From contig NZ_CP048397.1 of assembly GCF_010384365.1 (NCBI RefSeq), positions 2,046,001 to 2,110,000 of the forward strand: a stretch of DNA of 64,000 nucleotides, written 5' to 3'. Below the pieces are notes generated by a model. That model was not told where the DNA came from. It did no database searches and was given only the letters and a program-made list of their open reading frames with translations. Made by a program: the position numbers and the translations under genes. The DNA is from Streptomyces sp. S4.7. Lineage in GTDB: Bacteria; Actinomycetota; Actinomycetes; Streptomycetales; Streptomycetaceae. Shown here one piece after another: positions 18,478 through 27,615 of the stretch (positions are counted from its first letter, which is position 1; every line of letters begins with the position of its first letter).

Positions 18478-18858
18478 TCAGCGCTCCCAGACCTTGAAGG
18501 CCCGTACGCGGTGGGGCGACTGGGGGATCCAGGTGCCGTCGCCGGGGTACGTCTCGAACTCGCCGGTCTCCTCGCATTCGCCGGACTGGTAGGTGGTGAC
18601 GGGCCGCCCCAGCCGGTTGACCAGGGACTGGGCGTCGGTGCCGGGCGGCAGGGGGACGCAGTTCTGGATCTCGGTGCGGAAGAGCTCATGGGTCTGGCGG
18701 GCGCCCCGGAAGTCGGGCTTTCCCCACAGGCAGAGTTCGCCGGGTCCACAGACGCCGCGCGGTGCGGCGCCGGCGGCCGGGGCCGCGGCGGGCAGCAGGA
18801 CCGTGGCGGCGGCCAGGGTGGCCGCGGTGAGCATGGTGGCGGGCGTGGTCGTACGCAT
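18478..18858 (-). CDS. secreted peptidase inhibitor family I36 protein
   Basis: A 126-residue exported protein. A Sec signal peptide (MRTTTPATML, Ala-rich core, cleavage near AAGAAP) precedes a beta/gamma-crystallin-like domain with CGPGELCLWGKPDFRG. That motif typifies the I36 family, which includes the Streptomyces metalloprotease inhibitor SMPI. Further Cys residues (NCVPLPPG, GECEE) would form disulfides. It is 55 bases from the membrane protein gene. The protease target is unknown. Confidence 0.8.
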   Translation of the reverse strand: MRTTTPATMLTAATLAAATVLLPAAAPAAGAAPRGVCGPGELCLWGKPDFRGARQTHELFRTEIQNCVPLPPGTDAQSLVNRLGRPVTTYQSGECEETGEFETYPGDGTWIPQSPHRVRAFKVWER

Positions 18859-18956
18859 GATGGTGAACCCCCGTGTCGTGCTGATCAGTTGTCGGCAATC
18901 TGACCCGGCGGGCCGCCCCACGGGAAGAGGATCTTGCCGCACTCCACCCGAACAGG

Positions 18957-18992
18957 CGACGGCCCCGCCGGGATGTCCGGGCGGGGCCGTCG
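18957..18992 (-). terminator. hairpin downstream of the MFS exporter
   Basis: A 13-bp stem CGACGGCCCCGCC / GGCGGGGCCGTCG, extended by GGA/TCC after one mismatch. It lies about 80 bases past the exporter stop. Confidence 0.75.
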
Positions 18993-19074
18993 TGCTGAAT
19001 CACGTCCTGTTGACGCGACCGGCTCTCGTCGCACCCCGGCGACTGCGTCGCGTGGGACGCGCTGTGCCGGGGTG

Positions 19075-20688
19075 TCAGATGTGGACGCCGCCCCCGGCCG
19101 CGTCCGCGTTGTCGCCGCGCTTGGCGCGGGTGGCGACGAACGCCGCGATCACCGCGACCGTACCGGCGACCAGGAACGCCAGGCTCATCCCGGACACGAA
19201 CGTGTCCTGCATGACTCCGGTGATCTTGGCGAAGATGTCGGGGGTGACTCCGGGTGCCTCGGCCAGGGCCGGCGGGGCGACGCCGATCTCGGCGGCCTGC
19301 TCCAGGGACGGGTCCAGCGGCAGCGGTATGCCGGCTTCCTGCCAGTTGCCCTCCAGGTCGGCGCCGACCTTGGCGGACATGACGGCGCCGAGCACCGCCG
19401 TACCGAGCGCGCCGCCGACCTGCATCGCGGCCTGCTGGAGACCGCCGGCGACGCCGGAGAGCTCCAGCGGCGCGTTGCCGACGATGACCTCGGTGGCGCC
19501 GACCATGACGGGGGCCAGGCCCAGGCCGAGGAGGGCGAACCAGAGCGACATCACGGGCGTGCCGGAGCCGGGCGACAGGGTGGACATGCCGAACATGGCT
19601 GCGGCCGTGGCGGCCATGCCGCCGACCAGCGGGACCCGCGGCCCGAACTTGGTGATCAGCATGCCGGCGACGGGCGAGGCGATGATCATCATGAGGGTCA
19701 GGGGCAGCAGGTGCAGGCCGCTGTCGACGGGGCTCATGCCGTGCACGCCCTGGAGGTAGAACGTCACGAAGAAGAGGCCGCCCATGAAGGCGAAGGCCAT
19801 CAGCACCATGAGGATCGTGCCGGCGCTGAGCGGGACGGACCGGAACATGCTCAGCGGTACGAGGGGTTCCTTGACCTTCGTCTCCCAGACGGCGAACAGG
19901 ACGAAGCACAGGACCGCGGCGCCGAGGAACCCCCAGGTGCCGCCCGAGGTCCAGCCCCAGGACTCGCCCGCCTTGATGATCGCCCAGATCAGGGAGAACA
20001 TCGCGGCCGAGAGCAGCAGGATCCCGAGGACGTCGAAGGACTTGGGCGCGTTCGCCGCGCGGTGGTCCTTGAGGATCACCAGTCCGAGGACGAGGGCGAC
20101 GACACCGACGGGCACGTTGATGAAGAACACCGACTGCCAGCTGACGTGTTCGACGAGCAGACCGCCGACGATCGGGCCGCCCGCGGTGGAGGCGCCGATG
20201 ACCATGCCCCAGATGCCGATGGCCATGTTCAGCTTCTCGGCGGGGAAGGTGGCGCGCAGCAGTCCGAGGGCGGCGGGCATCAGCAGGGCGCCGAAGACGC
20301 CCTGGAGCACTCGGAAGGCGACGACGAAGGCAACGCTGTCGGAGAAGCCGATGACGGCGGAGGCGGCGGCGAAGCCCGCGATGCCGATGAGGAAGGTCTG
20401 GCGGTGGCCGAAGCGGTCACCGAGCTTTCCCGCGGTGATGAGCGCCACGGCGAGCGCGAGGAGATAGCCGTTGGTTATCCACTGCACCTGGGCGAAGGTC
20501 GCGCCGAGGTCCTCCTTGATCACCGGGTTGGCGATCGCGACGATCGTGCCGTCGAGCGCGACCATCATCACGCCGATGGCGACGGAGAAGAGGGTCAGCC
20601 AGGGGTGGCCACGCAGGCCCTTGGGGGCTCCCGGAACCGCTTCCCGAGGGTCGTTCGGCGCCGGTTCGACGGTGGTCTGACTAGTCAT
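19075..20688 (-). CDS. DHA2 family (EmrB/QacA-type) MFS drug exporter
   Basis: A 537-residue, predicted 14-helix proton-coupled exporter. It has the family motif A block GKLGDRFGHRQTFLIG and the drug-antiporter motif C-like stretch VIGASTAGGPIVGG in helix 5. The N-terminus before helix 1 is cytoplasmic and Pro-rich. It is transcribed divergently from a TetR gene, and TGACAG-type repeats cover its promoter, so it is very likely repressed by that regulator. TAGCCT (20695-20700) with TTGTCA 18 bases upstream gives a promoter whose start point would fall at the ATG. Substrate unknown. Confidence 0.93.
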   Translation of the reverse strand: MTSQTTVEPAPNDPREAVPGAPKGLRGHPWLTLFSVAIGVMMVALDGTIVAIANPVIKEDLGATFAQVQWITNGYLLALAVALITAGKLGDRFGHRQTFLIGIAGFAAASAVIGFSDSVAFVVAFRVLQGVFGALLMPAALGLLRATFPAEKLNMAIGIWGMVIGASTAGGPIVGGLLVEHVSWQSVFFINVPVGVVALVLGLVILKDHRAANAPKSFDVLGILLLSAAMFSLIWAIIKAGESWGWTSGGTWGFLGAAVLCFVLFAVWETKVKEPLVPLSMFRSVPLSAGTILMVLMAFAFMGGLFFVTFYLQGVHGMSPVDSGLHLLPLTLMMIIASPVAGMLITKFGPRVPLVGGMAATAAAMFGMSTLSPGSGTPVMSLWFALLGLGLAPVMVGATEVIVGNAPLELSGVAGGLQQAAMQVGGALGTAVLGAVMSAKVGADLEGNWQEAGIPLPLDPSLEQAAEIGVAPPALAEAPGVTPDIFAKITGVMQDTFVSGMSLAFLVAGTVAVIAAFVATRAKRGDNADAAGGGVHI

Positions 20689-20694
20689 GCCGCG

Positions 20695-20750
20695 AGGCTA
20701 ATGACAGTGTCTGACAGTTGACAAACCATTTCACTAGTCTGTAACTGTCA
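20695..20750. promoter_or_regulatory. operator/promoter region between MFS exporter and TetR
   Basis: TGACAGTG (20702-20709), TGACAGTT (20712-20719) and the inverted AACTGTCA (20743-20750) form a repeat set. It overlaps a leftward promoter: -10 TAGCCT at 20695-20700 and -35 TTGTCA at 20719-20724, both on the minus strand. A rightward TTGACA lies at 20718-20723. It fits a TetR operator controlling both genes. Confidence 0.65.
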
Positions 20751-20828
20751 CGTGGCTCACATCTCATTCGGGGTGGGCGGCGGTTCACGGAGTGGACCGG
20801 AGGTGACGGGACGGAGGACCTGCGGGCG

Positions 20829-21515
20829 ATGGACGGGCAGCGGGCGGCGCGGCACCCGGCGGGACTGCGGGAGCTGAAGAAGCGGCGTACGCGCGACGCC
20901 CTGCTGCGGGTGGCGCTCGACCTGTTCACGACGCGGGGGTACGAGGAGACCACCGTCGACGAGATCACCGAGGCCGTCGACGTCTCGCAGCGCACGTTCT
21001 TCCGCTACTTCGCGAGCAAGGAGGAGGCCGCGTTCACGATCCAGGATCTGGTGGAGACGCGTTTCCTCGCGGAGCTGCGTCAACGTCCCTGCGCGGAGAC
21101 CCCTTTCGAGGCCATGCGCCACGCGGTGCTGGGTGCGTGGAGCAGCATCAACGAGGCGATCGAGGCGCTGGTCCCGGTCGAGCTTCATATGCGGACCTAC
21201 CGGATGATCGAGTCCACCCCCTCGCTGCTGGCCGCGCATCTGCGGCGTGCCACCGAGCTGGAGGAGCAGGCCGCGCTGGTGATCGCCGAGCGCGAGGGGC
21301 TCGATGTGGAGAGCGATCCGCGTCCGCGTGTGGCCGTCGCCGCGTTCTCCGGGGTGATGCGGGTGACGGGGCGGCTGTGGGGGCAGGGCCGGGAGACCGG
21401 TCTGGACGGGCTGCGTGAGCTGACGGAGTCGTATCTGGACCAGCTGGCGCCCACCCTCGCGGGTGACTGGAGCGCTCCGCGAGAGGCGTCGAACGGCGCC
21501 CGGCGGGCGGGCTGA
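20829..21515 (+). CDS. TetR family transcriptional regulator
   Basis: A 228-residue repressor. The N-terminal TetR helix-turn-helix is classic: RDALLRVALDLFTTRGYEETTVDEITEAVDVSQRTFFRYFASKEE at about 18-63 (only this region is recognisable by motif). The C-terminal ligand domain is divergent. It faces the MFS exporter gene across a 140-base region with TGACAG repeats, so it is the probable exporter repressor. A GGAGGA site lies upstream of ATG 20829. The inducing drug is unknown. Confidence 0.93.
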   Translation: MDGQRAARHPAGLRELKKRRTRDALLRVALDLFTTRGYEETTVDEITEAVDVSQRTFFRYFASKEEAAFTIQDLVETRFLAELRQRPCAETPFEAMRHAVLGAWSSINEAIEALVPVELHMRTYRMIESTPSLLAAHLRRATELEEQAALVIAEREGLDVESDPRPRVAVAAFSGVMRVTGRLWGQGRETGLDGLRELTESYLDQLAPTLAGDWSAPREASNGARRAG

Positions 21516-21738
21516 GACCTCACCGCGGGTGACGGCCGTGCGCGCGGCCGACGTTCGGCACCTCTGACCGCCGAGGCGATTTGCACCTTTCGCTCCGTTA
21601 CATACGACACAGGGATGCTCCGATGCGTGCGCGCTACCCCGACGGAGCGTGAACAAACGGGAGTTCACCCCTGTCCACGTGGTGATCTGTCTCACGGTCG
21701 TGATGAGCGCCGCCGAACGTCTCCTAGGGTGTGGCGCA

Positions 21739-22926
21739 GTGACTTACGCAGACTCCTCTCCGTCCCTCACCGCGTGGCGCACCTTGCTGGCACTCGCCGT
21801 GGTGTTCGTGATGCTGGCGACCACCGGGTGGACGGCGCTCCAGCAGCACGGCGAGCGCGGCACCGCGCGCGAGCAGGCCCTGTCGGCTTGGGAGAAGGGC
21901 CGGGTCGGCGTCCTCGACCTGCCGGACCCCGCCTCCTCGCACCAGCTGATCGCCGCGTTCTTCGCCTCGATCACGGCCGCGCAGCGCGTCCGGCTCGCCG
22001 ACCGGTACCCCCTGGTGGTGGGCAACCTCAACGGCGTGCCCCTGACACTTCGCTACCGCGCCAACCGGCTGGCCGTGATCCAGGCGCGGGACGCCGAGCG
22101 CGAGCGGATGCGTGACGGGAGGCTGTCCCTCGACGGGCGGCAGCTGGCGAACCGGCGGATGCACCGCTTCCAGTCGATGGCCGACAGCGACCGCCACCTC
22201 CTCGCCTTCGATCCCACCGGCAACGGCCGCGCCGCCGAGGTCTTCGGCGACCTCGGCAGCGCCGAGCGCGTGTCGGTGGTCGTCCCGGGCGTCGACACGA
22301 ACCTGCTGACGTTCGAGCGCACGCAGCGCCGCTTCACCGCGCCGGTCGGCATGGCCGAGTCGCTGTACGACGCCGAGCGGGCCGCCTCGCCCCGTACCAG
22401 GACCGCCGTCATCGCCTGGGCCGACTACACGGCGCCCGCCGGGCTCGGCATGGACGCGGCGATCGGGAGGCTGGCCTCCGACGGCGCCGTACGGCTCAAC
22501 GCGCTCACCACCGCGCTGCCCGGCGACTCCCGGGTCTCACTGATCTGCCACAGCTACGGCTCCGTGGTGTGCGGCATGGCCGCGCGCCGGCTGCCCGCCC
22601 GCGTCACGGACGTGGCGGTCGCGGGCAGCCCCGGCATGCGGGTCGAGTCGGCGGGACAGCTCGACACCCACGCCCGGGTGTGGGCCATGCGCGACCAGGA
22701 CGACTGGATCCAGGGCGTGCCGTATCTGGAGGTCGTCGGGCTCGGCCACGGCGCCGACCCGATGACACCGGCCTTCGGCGCGCGGGTGCTGTCAGCGCGG
22801 GGCGCGGTCGGCCACAGCGGCTATTTCGAGCCGGACACCGAGAGCCTGCGGAACTTCGCGGACATCGGGGTCGGTTCGTACCGGAACACCAGCTGCGCGG
22901 ACGACGGCGACACCTGCCGGAGCTGA
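21739..22926 (+). CDS. DUF1023 alpha/beta hydrolase (paralogue A)
   Basis: About 395 residues. An N-terminal hydrophobic helix (residues 8-27) serves as a signal anchor, followed by a DUF1023 alpha/beta hydrolase domain. The nucleophile elbow is CHSYGSVVCG, with Ser in SYGS. It is followed by GSPGMR, the conserved YLEVVGLGHGADP and the His of GHSGYFEP. The GTG at 21739 has AGGGTG 8 bases upstream; an in-frame start at 21649 is possible but less supported. It shares long motif blocks with the hydrolase at 26575-27615. Expected to be envelope-associated; substrate unknown. Confidence 0.85.
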   Translation: MTYADSSPSLTAWRTLLALAVVFVMLATTGWTALQQHGERGTAREQALSAWEKGRVGVLDLPDPASSHQLIAAFFASITAAQRVRLADRYPLVVGNLNGVPLTLRYRANRLAVIQARDAERERMRDGRLSLDGRQLANRRMHRFQSMADSDRHLLAFDPTGNGRAAEVFGDLGSAERVSVVVPGVDTNLLTFERTQRRFTAPVGMAESLYDAERAASPRTRTAVIAWADYTAPAGLGMDAAIGRLASDGAVRLNALTTALPGDSRVSLICHSYGSVVCGMAARRLPARVTDVAVAGSPGMRVESAGQLDTHARVWAMRDQDDWIQGVPYLEVVGLGHGADPMTPAFGARVLSARGAVGHSGYFEPDTESLRNFADIGVGSYRNTSCADDGDTCRS

Positions 22927-23025
22927 TTCTCCGGCGCCGGAGTGATCTGACGCGCGTAGAACTCGGGGCGCCGGGGTGGGCTCCGAGGGGCGACGCGCGG
23001 ACTTTCGCCGCATACGATGAGGCAC

Positions 23026-23916
23026 ATGGGTGATGTGCTGGCCGGAATTCATGCCACCTGGGAGTTCGACAGCGACTCCGTGCTCATCCGCTTCGAACGG
23101 GGGATACGCACGCCAAAGCTCTTCCAGGCTCTGCGCGAACGGCGCGTACCGCACGAGGCGTTGGCATCGGTGACGCTCACCCCGGGCAGACGCGGGACGG
23201 TGGTGCTGCACGCCGTGCCCCGACCGGGCGCCGACCCCCTGATGGAGGCGGCGGCGGGCCAGCTCAAGGACACCTGCGATCCGTACCGGCTGGTGCTGCC
23301 CGCCGAGCGCGCGACGCTCGCGGAGTACTACGCGGACGAGCTGCGCGCCGCCCTCACCGCGACCGCGCCGGCCGACGAGCGGGAGCCGGCCGACCGCTAT
23401 CTGGTGGACCCTCCCCCGGCGCCGCTGCACTTCAAGGCGTACGACGGCAAGGCGTCCTTCGACGGGTCCAAGGTGTCCTTCCGCTGGTTCTGGACCGGCG
23501 CGTCGTCGGCGAAGTGGAAGGCGGGCGACCAGCGCTTCGGCGTCCCGGAGCTGTGCGGGGTCGAATGGCGCTCCCCCGAGGTCTTCGACGGCTACCTGCG
23601 GCTGCTGCGCCGTGGCGACCAGGAACAGCCCGCACAGGCCGACCACGACCCGGCGGCGGTGGTCTTCGGCCTCGGCTACGGGCCGGTCCACGAGTCGCTG
23701 CCGTTCGCGGCGGCGGTACTGGCCGCCGTACGGACGTCGGACACCGCTCCCGCCCTGGACGCCGGGCCCGTCCCGGTGCCGGTGATGGCGTCGGGCCGGC
23801 GCGACCCGGCCGACATCGCCGAACGGATCCGGCACCTGGGAGAGCTGCACGAGGCGGGGCTGGTGACGGACGACGAGTTCAGCGCGAAGAAGGCGGAGCT
23901 GCTCGCCGAGCTGTGA
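23026..23916 (+). CDS. DUF4429 domain protein with C-terminal SHOCT motif
   Basis: A 296-residue protein. Two DUF4429-like halves are visible (WEFDSDSVLIRFERG at the start, DGKASFDGSKVSFRW near 145). The last 40 residues (DIAERIRHLGELHEAGLVTDDEF, then SAKKAELLAEL) are a SHOCT short helical oligomerisation motif. No enzyme signature or membrane helix is seen. TACGAT at 23013-23018 lies 7 bases before the ATG, a leaderless arrangement; GAGG also precedes it. It sits between a DUF1023 hydrolase and a two-component system. Role unknown. Confidence 0.85.
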   Translation: MGDVLAGIHATWEFDSDSVLIRFERGIRTPKLFQALRERRVPHEALASVTLTPGRRGTVVLHAVPRPGADPLMEAAAGQLKDTCDPYRLVLPAERATLAEYYADELRAALTATAPADEREPADRYLVDPPPAPLHFKAYDGKASFDGSKVSFRWFWTGASSAKWKAGDQRFGVPELCGVEWRSPEVFDGYLRLLRRGDQEQPAQADHDPAAVVFGLGYGPVHESLPFAAAVLAAVRTSDTAPALDAGPVPVPVMASGRRDPADIAERIRHLGELHEAGLVTDDEFSAKKAELLAEL

Positions 23917-24015
23917 CGCGCGTAGCGGGCCGGCACCCCCTACTGGGGTACGAGGCCGGGGGTGGCTCCCGGGTATGACGCCGCCGGCGCGCGGGCTGCA
24001 TACGCTGAACCGGCC

Positions 24016-25377
24016 ATGAGTAACGAAGACCCGCCGCCTCCCCCGGCGCCCCGCACCGCCCGTGCCCGTGAGTCGCTGCGCTCGCTCGGCAGCGCCCTGC
24101 GCACTCCTGCCGCCTCCACCGAGCCGCTGCTGGCGCGCGCCGCGAAGCCCTGGCAGCGCTACATCCCGTACGTCATCGCCCTCGGCTTCGCCGTCGCGCT
24201 GCTGCCCGTCACGGTGACCGTGCTCGTCCAGGACTACGGGCTGGCCGGCGGCTGGGCGGGGTCGCTCGCCACCGCGCAGGCCGCGCCGCTGCTGCTCGCC
24301 GTGACCCGGCCGCTCCAGGCGTGGTGGATCATCTTCACGGCGGACGTCGTCGGCGCGGTGCTGCTCCTGACCACCGCGGACGGTCTCGACGGCCGCTCCT
24401 GGCCGTGGACACCGATGGTGGTCGTCGGCTATCTCCTGCTGATGGTCTGCCTGGGCCTGCGCGAGCCGCGCCGTACGCTGCTGGCCGTCTGGCTCGCGAC
24501 CGGGGCGGCGGGACTGGTCTTCGAGCTTCTCTCGCAGGACCGCAGCGACGGCGTGCACCTCCTGCTGTTCGTACTCAGCGGCATGATCCTGCTCGTCACG
24601 GCCGCCCTGCGGGAGCGCGGTGACGCCCAGCGCAGGCTGGTGGAGCAGGAGACGATCAGCGAGGTCGAACGCGCGCAGCGCACACTGCTGGAGGAACGGG
24701 CCCGTATCGCACGCGAGTTGCACGACGTGGTCGCCCACCACATGTCCGTGATCACGGTGCAGGCCGACTCGGCGCCGTACCGGATCGAGGGGCTGCCGGA
24801 GGCGGCGCGCGAGGAGTTCTCCACGATCGCCGCCGGGGCGCGGGAGTCGCTGACCGAGATGCGGCGGCTGCTGGCGGTGCTGCGCAGCGACGGTTCGGCG
24901 GCCGAGCGGGCGCCGCAGCCGGGGCTCGGGCGCGTACAGCAGCTCGTCGAGGCGACGGTACGGGCCGGGGTGCCGGCCGAGCTGTCCCTCGCGGCGGATC
25001 TGGGTCCCGTCCCGCCGTCCGTGGACCTCTCGGCGTACCGCATCGTCCAGGAGGCCCTGTCCAACGTCGTACGGCACGCGCCCGAGGCCCCGACGCGGGT
25101 CTCGGTGACCTCGGACGCCGACTGGCTGACCGTGCTGGTCGTCAACGGGCCGGCGAGCGCCCGCACCTCACCGCTGGAGACCTCCGGCACCGGCCACGGG
25201 CTGATCGGTATGCGCGAACGCGTACGGTTGACCGGCGGCACGCTGGACACGGGGCCGCTGCCGGACGGGGGGTTCCGGGTTGCGGCGAGGCTTCCGCTGA
25301 CGCGGGTGTCTGGTCGGGGGCCGGGGCCTGGGCCGGATGCCGCCGTCATCGATCCGACCGCGAAGGACCCGTCTTGA
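24016..25377 (+). CDS. sensor histidine kinase, HisKA_3 type
   Basis: A 453-residue membrane kinase. A Pro-rich cytoplasmic start precedes about six hydrophobic segments between residues 50 and 195, with almost no extracellular loop. HisKA_3 follows with RARIARELHDVVAHH (phospho-acceptor His236), then a full HATPase domain with N box QEALSNVVRHA and G box GTGHGLIGMRERV. It is predicted to sense a membrane or envelope signal. The TTG start of the response regulator overlaps its stop codon (TTGA), so translation is coupled. TACGCT at 24001-24006 suggests a promoter right at the start codon. Confidence 0.92.
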   Translation: MSNEDPPPPPAPRTARARESLRSLGSALRTPAASTEPLLARAAKPWQRYIPYVIALGFAVALLPVTVTVLVQDYGLAGGWAGSLATAQAAPLLLAVTRPLQAWWIIFTADVVGAVLLLTTADGLDGRSWPWTPMVVVGYLLLMVCLGLREPRRTLLAVWLATGAAGLVFELLSQDRSDGVHLLLFVLSGMILLVTAALRERGDAQRRLVEQETISEVERAQRTLLEERARIARELHDVVAHHMSVITVQADSAPYRIEGLPEAAREEFSTIAAGARESLTEMRRLLAVLRSDGSAAERAPQPGLGRVQQLVEATVRAGVPAELSLAADLGPVPPSVDLSAYRIVQEALSNVVRHAPEAPTRVSVTSDADWLTVLVVNGPASARTSPLETSGTGHGLIGMRERVRLTGGTLDTGPLPDGGFRVAARLPLTRVSGRGPGPGPDAAVIDPTAKDPS

Positions 25378-26048
25378 CCATTCGTGTGATCATCGTCGAC
25401 GACCAGGCCATGGTGCGGGCGGGTTTCGCCGCGCTGCTGTCGGCGCAGGCCGACATCGATGTGGTCGGCGAGGCGCCGGACGGGCGCCAGGGCATCGAGG
25501 TCAGCCGCGGCACCCACCCCGACGTGGTCCTGATGGACGTCCGGATGCCGGAGATGGACGGCCTGGCGGCGGCCCGCGCGCTGCTGGACCCGCCGGTGGG
25601 GGTGGTGCACCGGCCGAGGGTGCTGATGCTGACCACGTTCGACGTGGACGACTACGTGTACGAGGCGCTGCGCGCGGGGGCGTCCGGGTTCCTCCTCAAG
25701 GACGCGCCGCCGGCGGACCTGATCTCGGCGGTCCGCGTGGTCGCGGCGGGCGAGGCGTTGCTGGCGCCGTCCGTGACGCGCCGACTGATCGCGGACTTCG
25801 CCCAGCAGCGGCCGGCACCGCGCAAGGACCGCTCGCTGCGGCTGAAGGGGCTGACGCCGCGCGAGACGGAGGTGCTCGAACTGATCGCGCGGGGTCTGTC
25901 GAACCAGGAGATCGCGGAACATCTGATCCTCGCGGAGCAGACGGTGAAGACGCATATCGGGCGGGTGCTGGCGAAGTTGGGGTTGCGGGACAGGGCGCAG
26001 GCGGTGATCTTCGCGTACGAGTCCGGGCTGGTTGCCCCTGGCGGTTGA
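25374..26048 (+). CDS. NarL/FixJ-type response regulator
   Basis: A 224-residue response regulator and partner of the kinase at 24016. The receiver domain has DD at 9-10, phospho-acceptor Asp55 in VVLMDVRMPEMDG and Lys in FLLKDAPP near 107. The LuxR-type HTH is LTPRETEVLELIARGLSNQEIAEHL near 160-185. The start is a rare TTG whose last two bases are shared with the kinase stop. A DUF1023 hydrolase begins 526 bases downstream. Confidence 0.93.
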   Translation: MTIRVIIVDDQAMVRAGFAALLSAQADIDVVGEAPDGRQGIEVSRGTHPDVVLMDVRMPEMDGLAAARALLDPPVGVVHRPRVLMLTTFDVDDYVYEALRAGASGFLLKDAPPADLISAVRVVAAGEALLAPSVTRRLIADFAQQRPAPRKDRSLRLKGLTPRETEVLELIARGLSNQEIAEHLILAEQTVKTHIGRVLAKLGLRDRAQAVIFAYESGLVAPGG

Positions 26049-26574
26049 GGTTGCTGGGTCCGGCCGGTGGTGGGTGTGTCCTCAATCGCCGGACGGGCTT
26101 GTTCTCCGCCGTCCCGGCGAGGGGTCCGGTGCCTGGGGCGCCGGGCTCGGTTGGTGCGGGCCGGTGGCCGGGTGCCGCTGCGGGGTCATGCCCGGACGGC
26201 GTGATTTACGGCGCGTGCAAGGCTCGTCGGTCTCAGGGGGACCGGCATTCTCACGCGCCACAAATCAGCCCGGGTGTCCGGACACACCCCCCCAAAGACC
26301 CCGAACCCCGCCCACGACCGACAACCGCGACCAAGACCCCGGACACCGCGCCCCGGAAGGGCCCCGCACCCCGACCGGCACCCGACAACCGCAACCGCCC
26401 CACCCCCGGAGGGACCCGCACCCCGCCCGGGAGCACCGACCCGCAGCCAAGACCCCGGACACCCCCTACCCCGGTAGCACTCCCGACCTGGCCCCCCGGT
26501 GTGACGTCACAGCGCCCGTCGTCCTCCTACCTTCCTCCCGCCACACCCCGTGGCCACGAGGAGGGAGACGCGAG
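26049..26574. other. 526-base intergenic region with dispersed and local repeats
   Basis: The start of the gap holds a copy of a dispersed Streptomyces-type repeat (26078-26101). The remainder (26270-26500) is strongly strand-asymmetric, rich in C on the plus strand. It has repeated CCAAGACCCCGGACACC at 26331-26347 and 26447-26463, and CCGACAACCGC at 26318-26328 and 26382-26392. Several overlapping short frames are explained by the composition bias. No gene is supported. Confidence 0.6.
26078..26101 (-). repeat. dispersed intergenic repeat, copy 1
   Basis: On the minus strand this is a 24-base sequence containing CCGTCCGGCGATTGAGGAC, identical base for base to 39578-39601 and one base different from 39626-39650. 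Confidence 0.85.
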
Positions 26575-27615
26575 ATGCGCCGCTACAGAAGGACCTTGGT
26601 CGCCGTCGCGCTGATGGCCACCCTGGTGTCCGGCACCGCCGGATGGGCCGCCGGGAGTGGGCAGCAGGCGGTCGACGGGCCGCCGCCCGGCAGCGACGCC
26701 TGGCGGCACGACGGGTCGCTCGGGCGCGCGCTGCCCGACCCGCAGACCGCGTCCCCCGCCCAAGTCGCCTCCTTCTTCCGCACGTTGAGCCCCACAAGCC
26801 GGCGGGACCTCGCCGAGCGGCACCCCTCGGTCGTGGGGAACCTCGACGGCGCCCCCGTCGAACTCCGCTACGCCGCCAACAGGATCGCGCTCGCGAAGGA
26901 CCCCCGCCACAGCCGTCTCGCCGCCCCCGGCCGGCAGATCCTCGCGTTCGATCCGCGTGGCCGCGGCACCGTCGCCGAGGTGTACGGGGATCTGCTGACG
27001 TCCCGTCATGTCGCCGTCGTGGTACCGGGTTCGGACATCGACGCGGGGACCTACGACCGGTCGGGCGACGCGTACGGCACCCCCGCCGGGATGGCCACGT
27101 CGCTGCGGACCGCGACCGAGGGGCGTAGCGCCGTGGTGGCGTGGGCCGGATACACGACGCCCGTCGGCCTCGGGCTGGACGCCGCGACCGGTGGGCTCGC
27201 CGAGGTGGGCGCGGAGCGGCTGGCCCGGTTCACGCAGGGGCTGTCCGCGGCGGGGGTCAGGACGCCCGCGCTGTTCTGCCACAGCTACGGCTCCGTGGTG
27301 TGCGGGCTGGCCGCCGCGGCGGCGAAGGCGTCGGACATCGTGGTCCTGGGCTCCCCCGGCATGCGGGCCGCCAGCGCGGCCGCGCTCGGCACGGACGCCC
27401 GGGTGTGGGCGGCGAAGGACCCGTCGGACTGGATCTCCAAGGTGCCGAACGTGGAGTTCCTGGGCCTGGGCCACGGCACGGACCCGGCGGCGGAGGGCTT
27501 CGGGGCGCGCCGTGTCCCGGCGCGGACCGCGCACGGGCATACGGGCTACTTCGCCCCGGGCACGGACTCGTTGCGTGCCTTCGCCTCGATCGCCACGCAT
27601 GGTGACGTGCGATGA
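26575..27615 (+). CDS. secreted DUF1023 alpha/beta hydrolase (paralogue B)
   Basis: A 346-residue exported hydrolase. A signal peptide (MRRYRRTLVAVALMATLVSG) is followed by a DUF1023 domain whose nucleophile elbow CHSYGSVVCG, GSPGMR, FLGLGHGTDP and GHTGYFAPGT match the paralogue at 21739-22926 almost word for word. The start has a strong GAGGAGGGA ribosome site. Its stop overlaps the ATG of the next gene (ATGA at 27612), coupling it to an acyltransferase. The pairing hints at envelope ester or lipid chemistry, but no substrate can be named. Confidence 0.88.
   Translation: MRRYRRTLVAVALMATLVSGTAGWAAGSGQQAVDGPPPGSDAWRHDGSLGRALPDPQTASPAQVASFFRTLSPTSRRDLAERHPSVVGNLDGAPVELRYAANRIALAKDPRHSRLAAPGRQILAFDPRGRGTVAEVYGDLLTSRHVAVVVPGSDIDAGTYDRSGDAYGTPAGMATSLRTATEGRSAVVAWAGYTTPVGLGLDAATGGLAEVGAERLARFTQGLSAAGVRTPALFCHSYGSVVCGLAAAAAKASDIVVLGSPGMRAASAAALGTDARVWAAKDPSDWISKVPNVEFLGLGHGTDPAAEGFGARRVPARTAHGHTGYFAPGTDSLRAFASIATHGDVR

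Noticed and set aside
26251..26477. Small overlapping frames before the secreted hydrolase
   Set aside because: They arise from the strand composition bias of a repeat block and lack ribosome sites.
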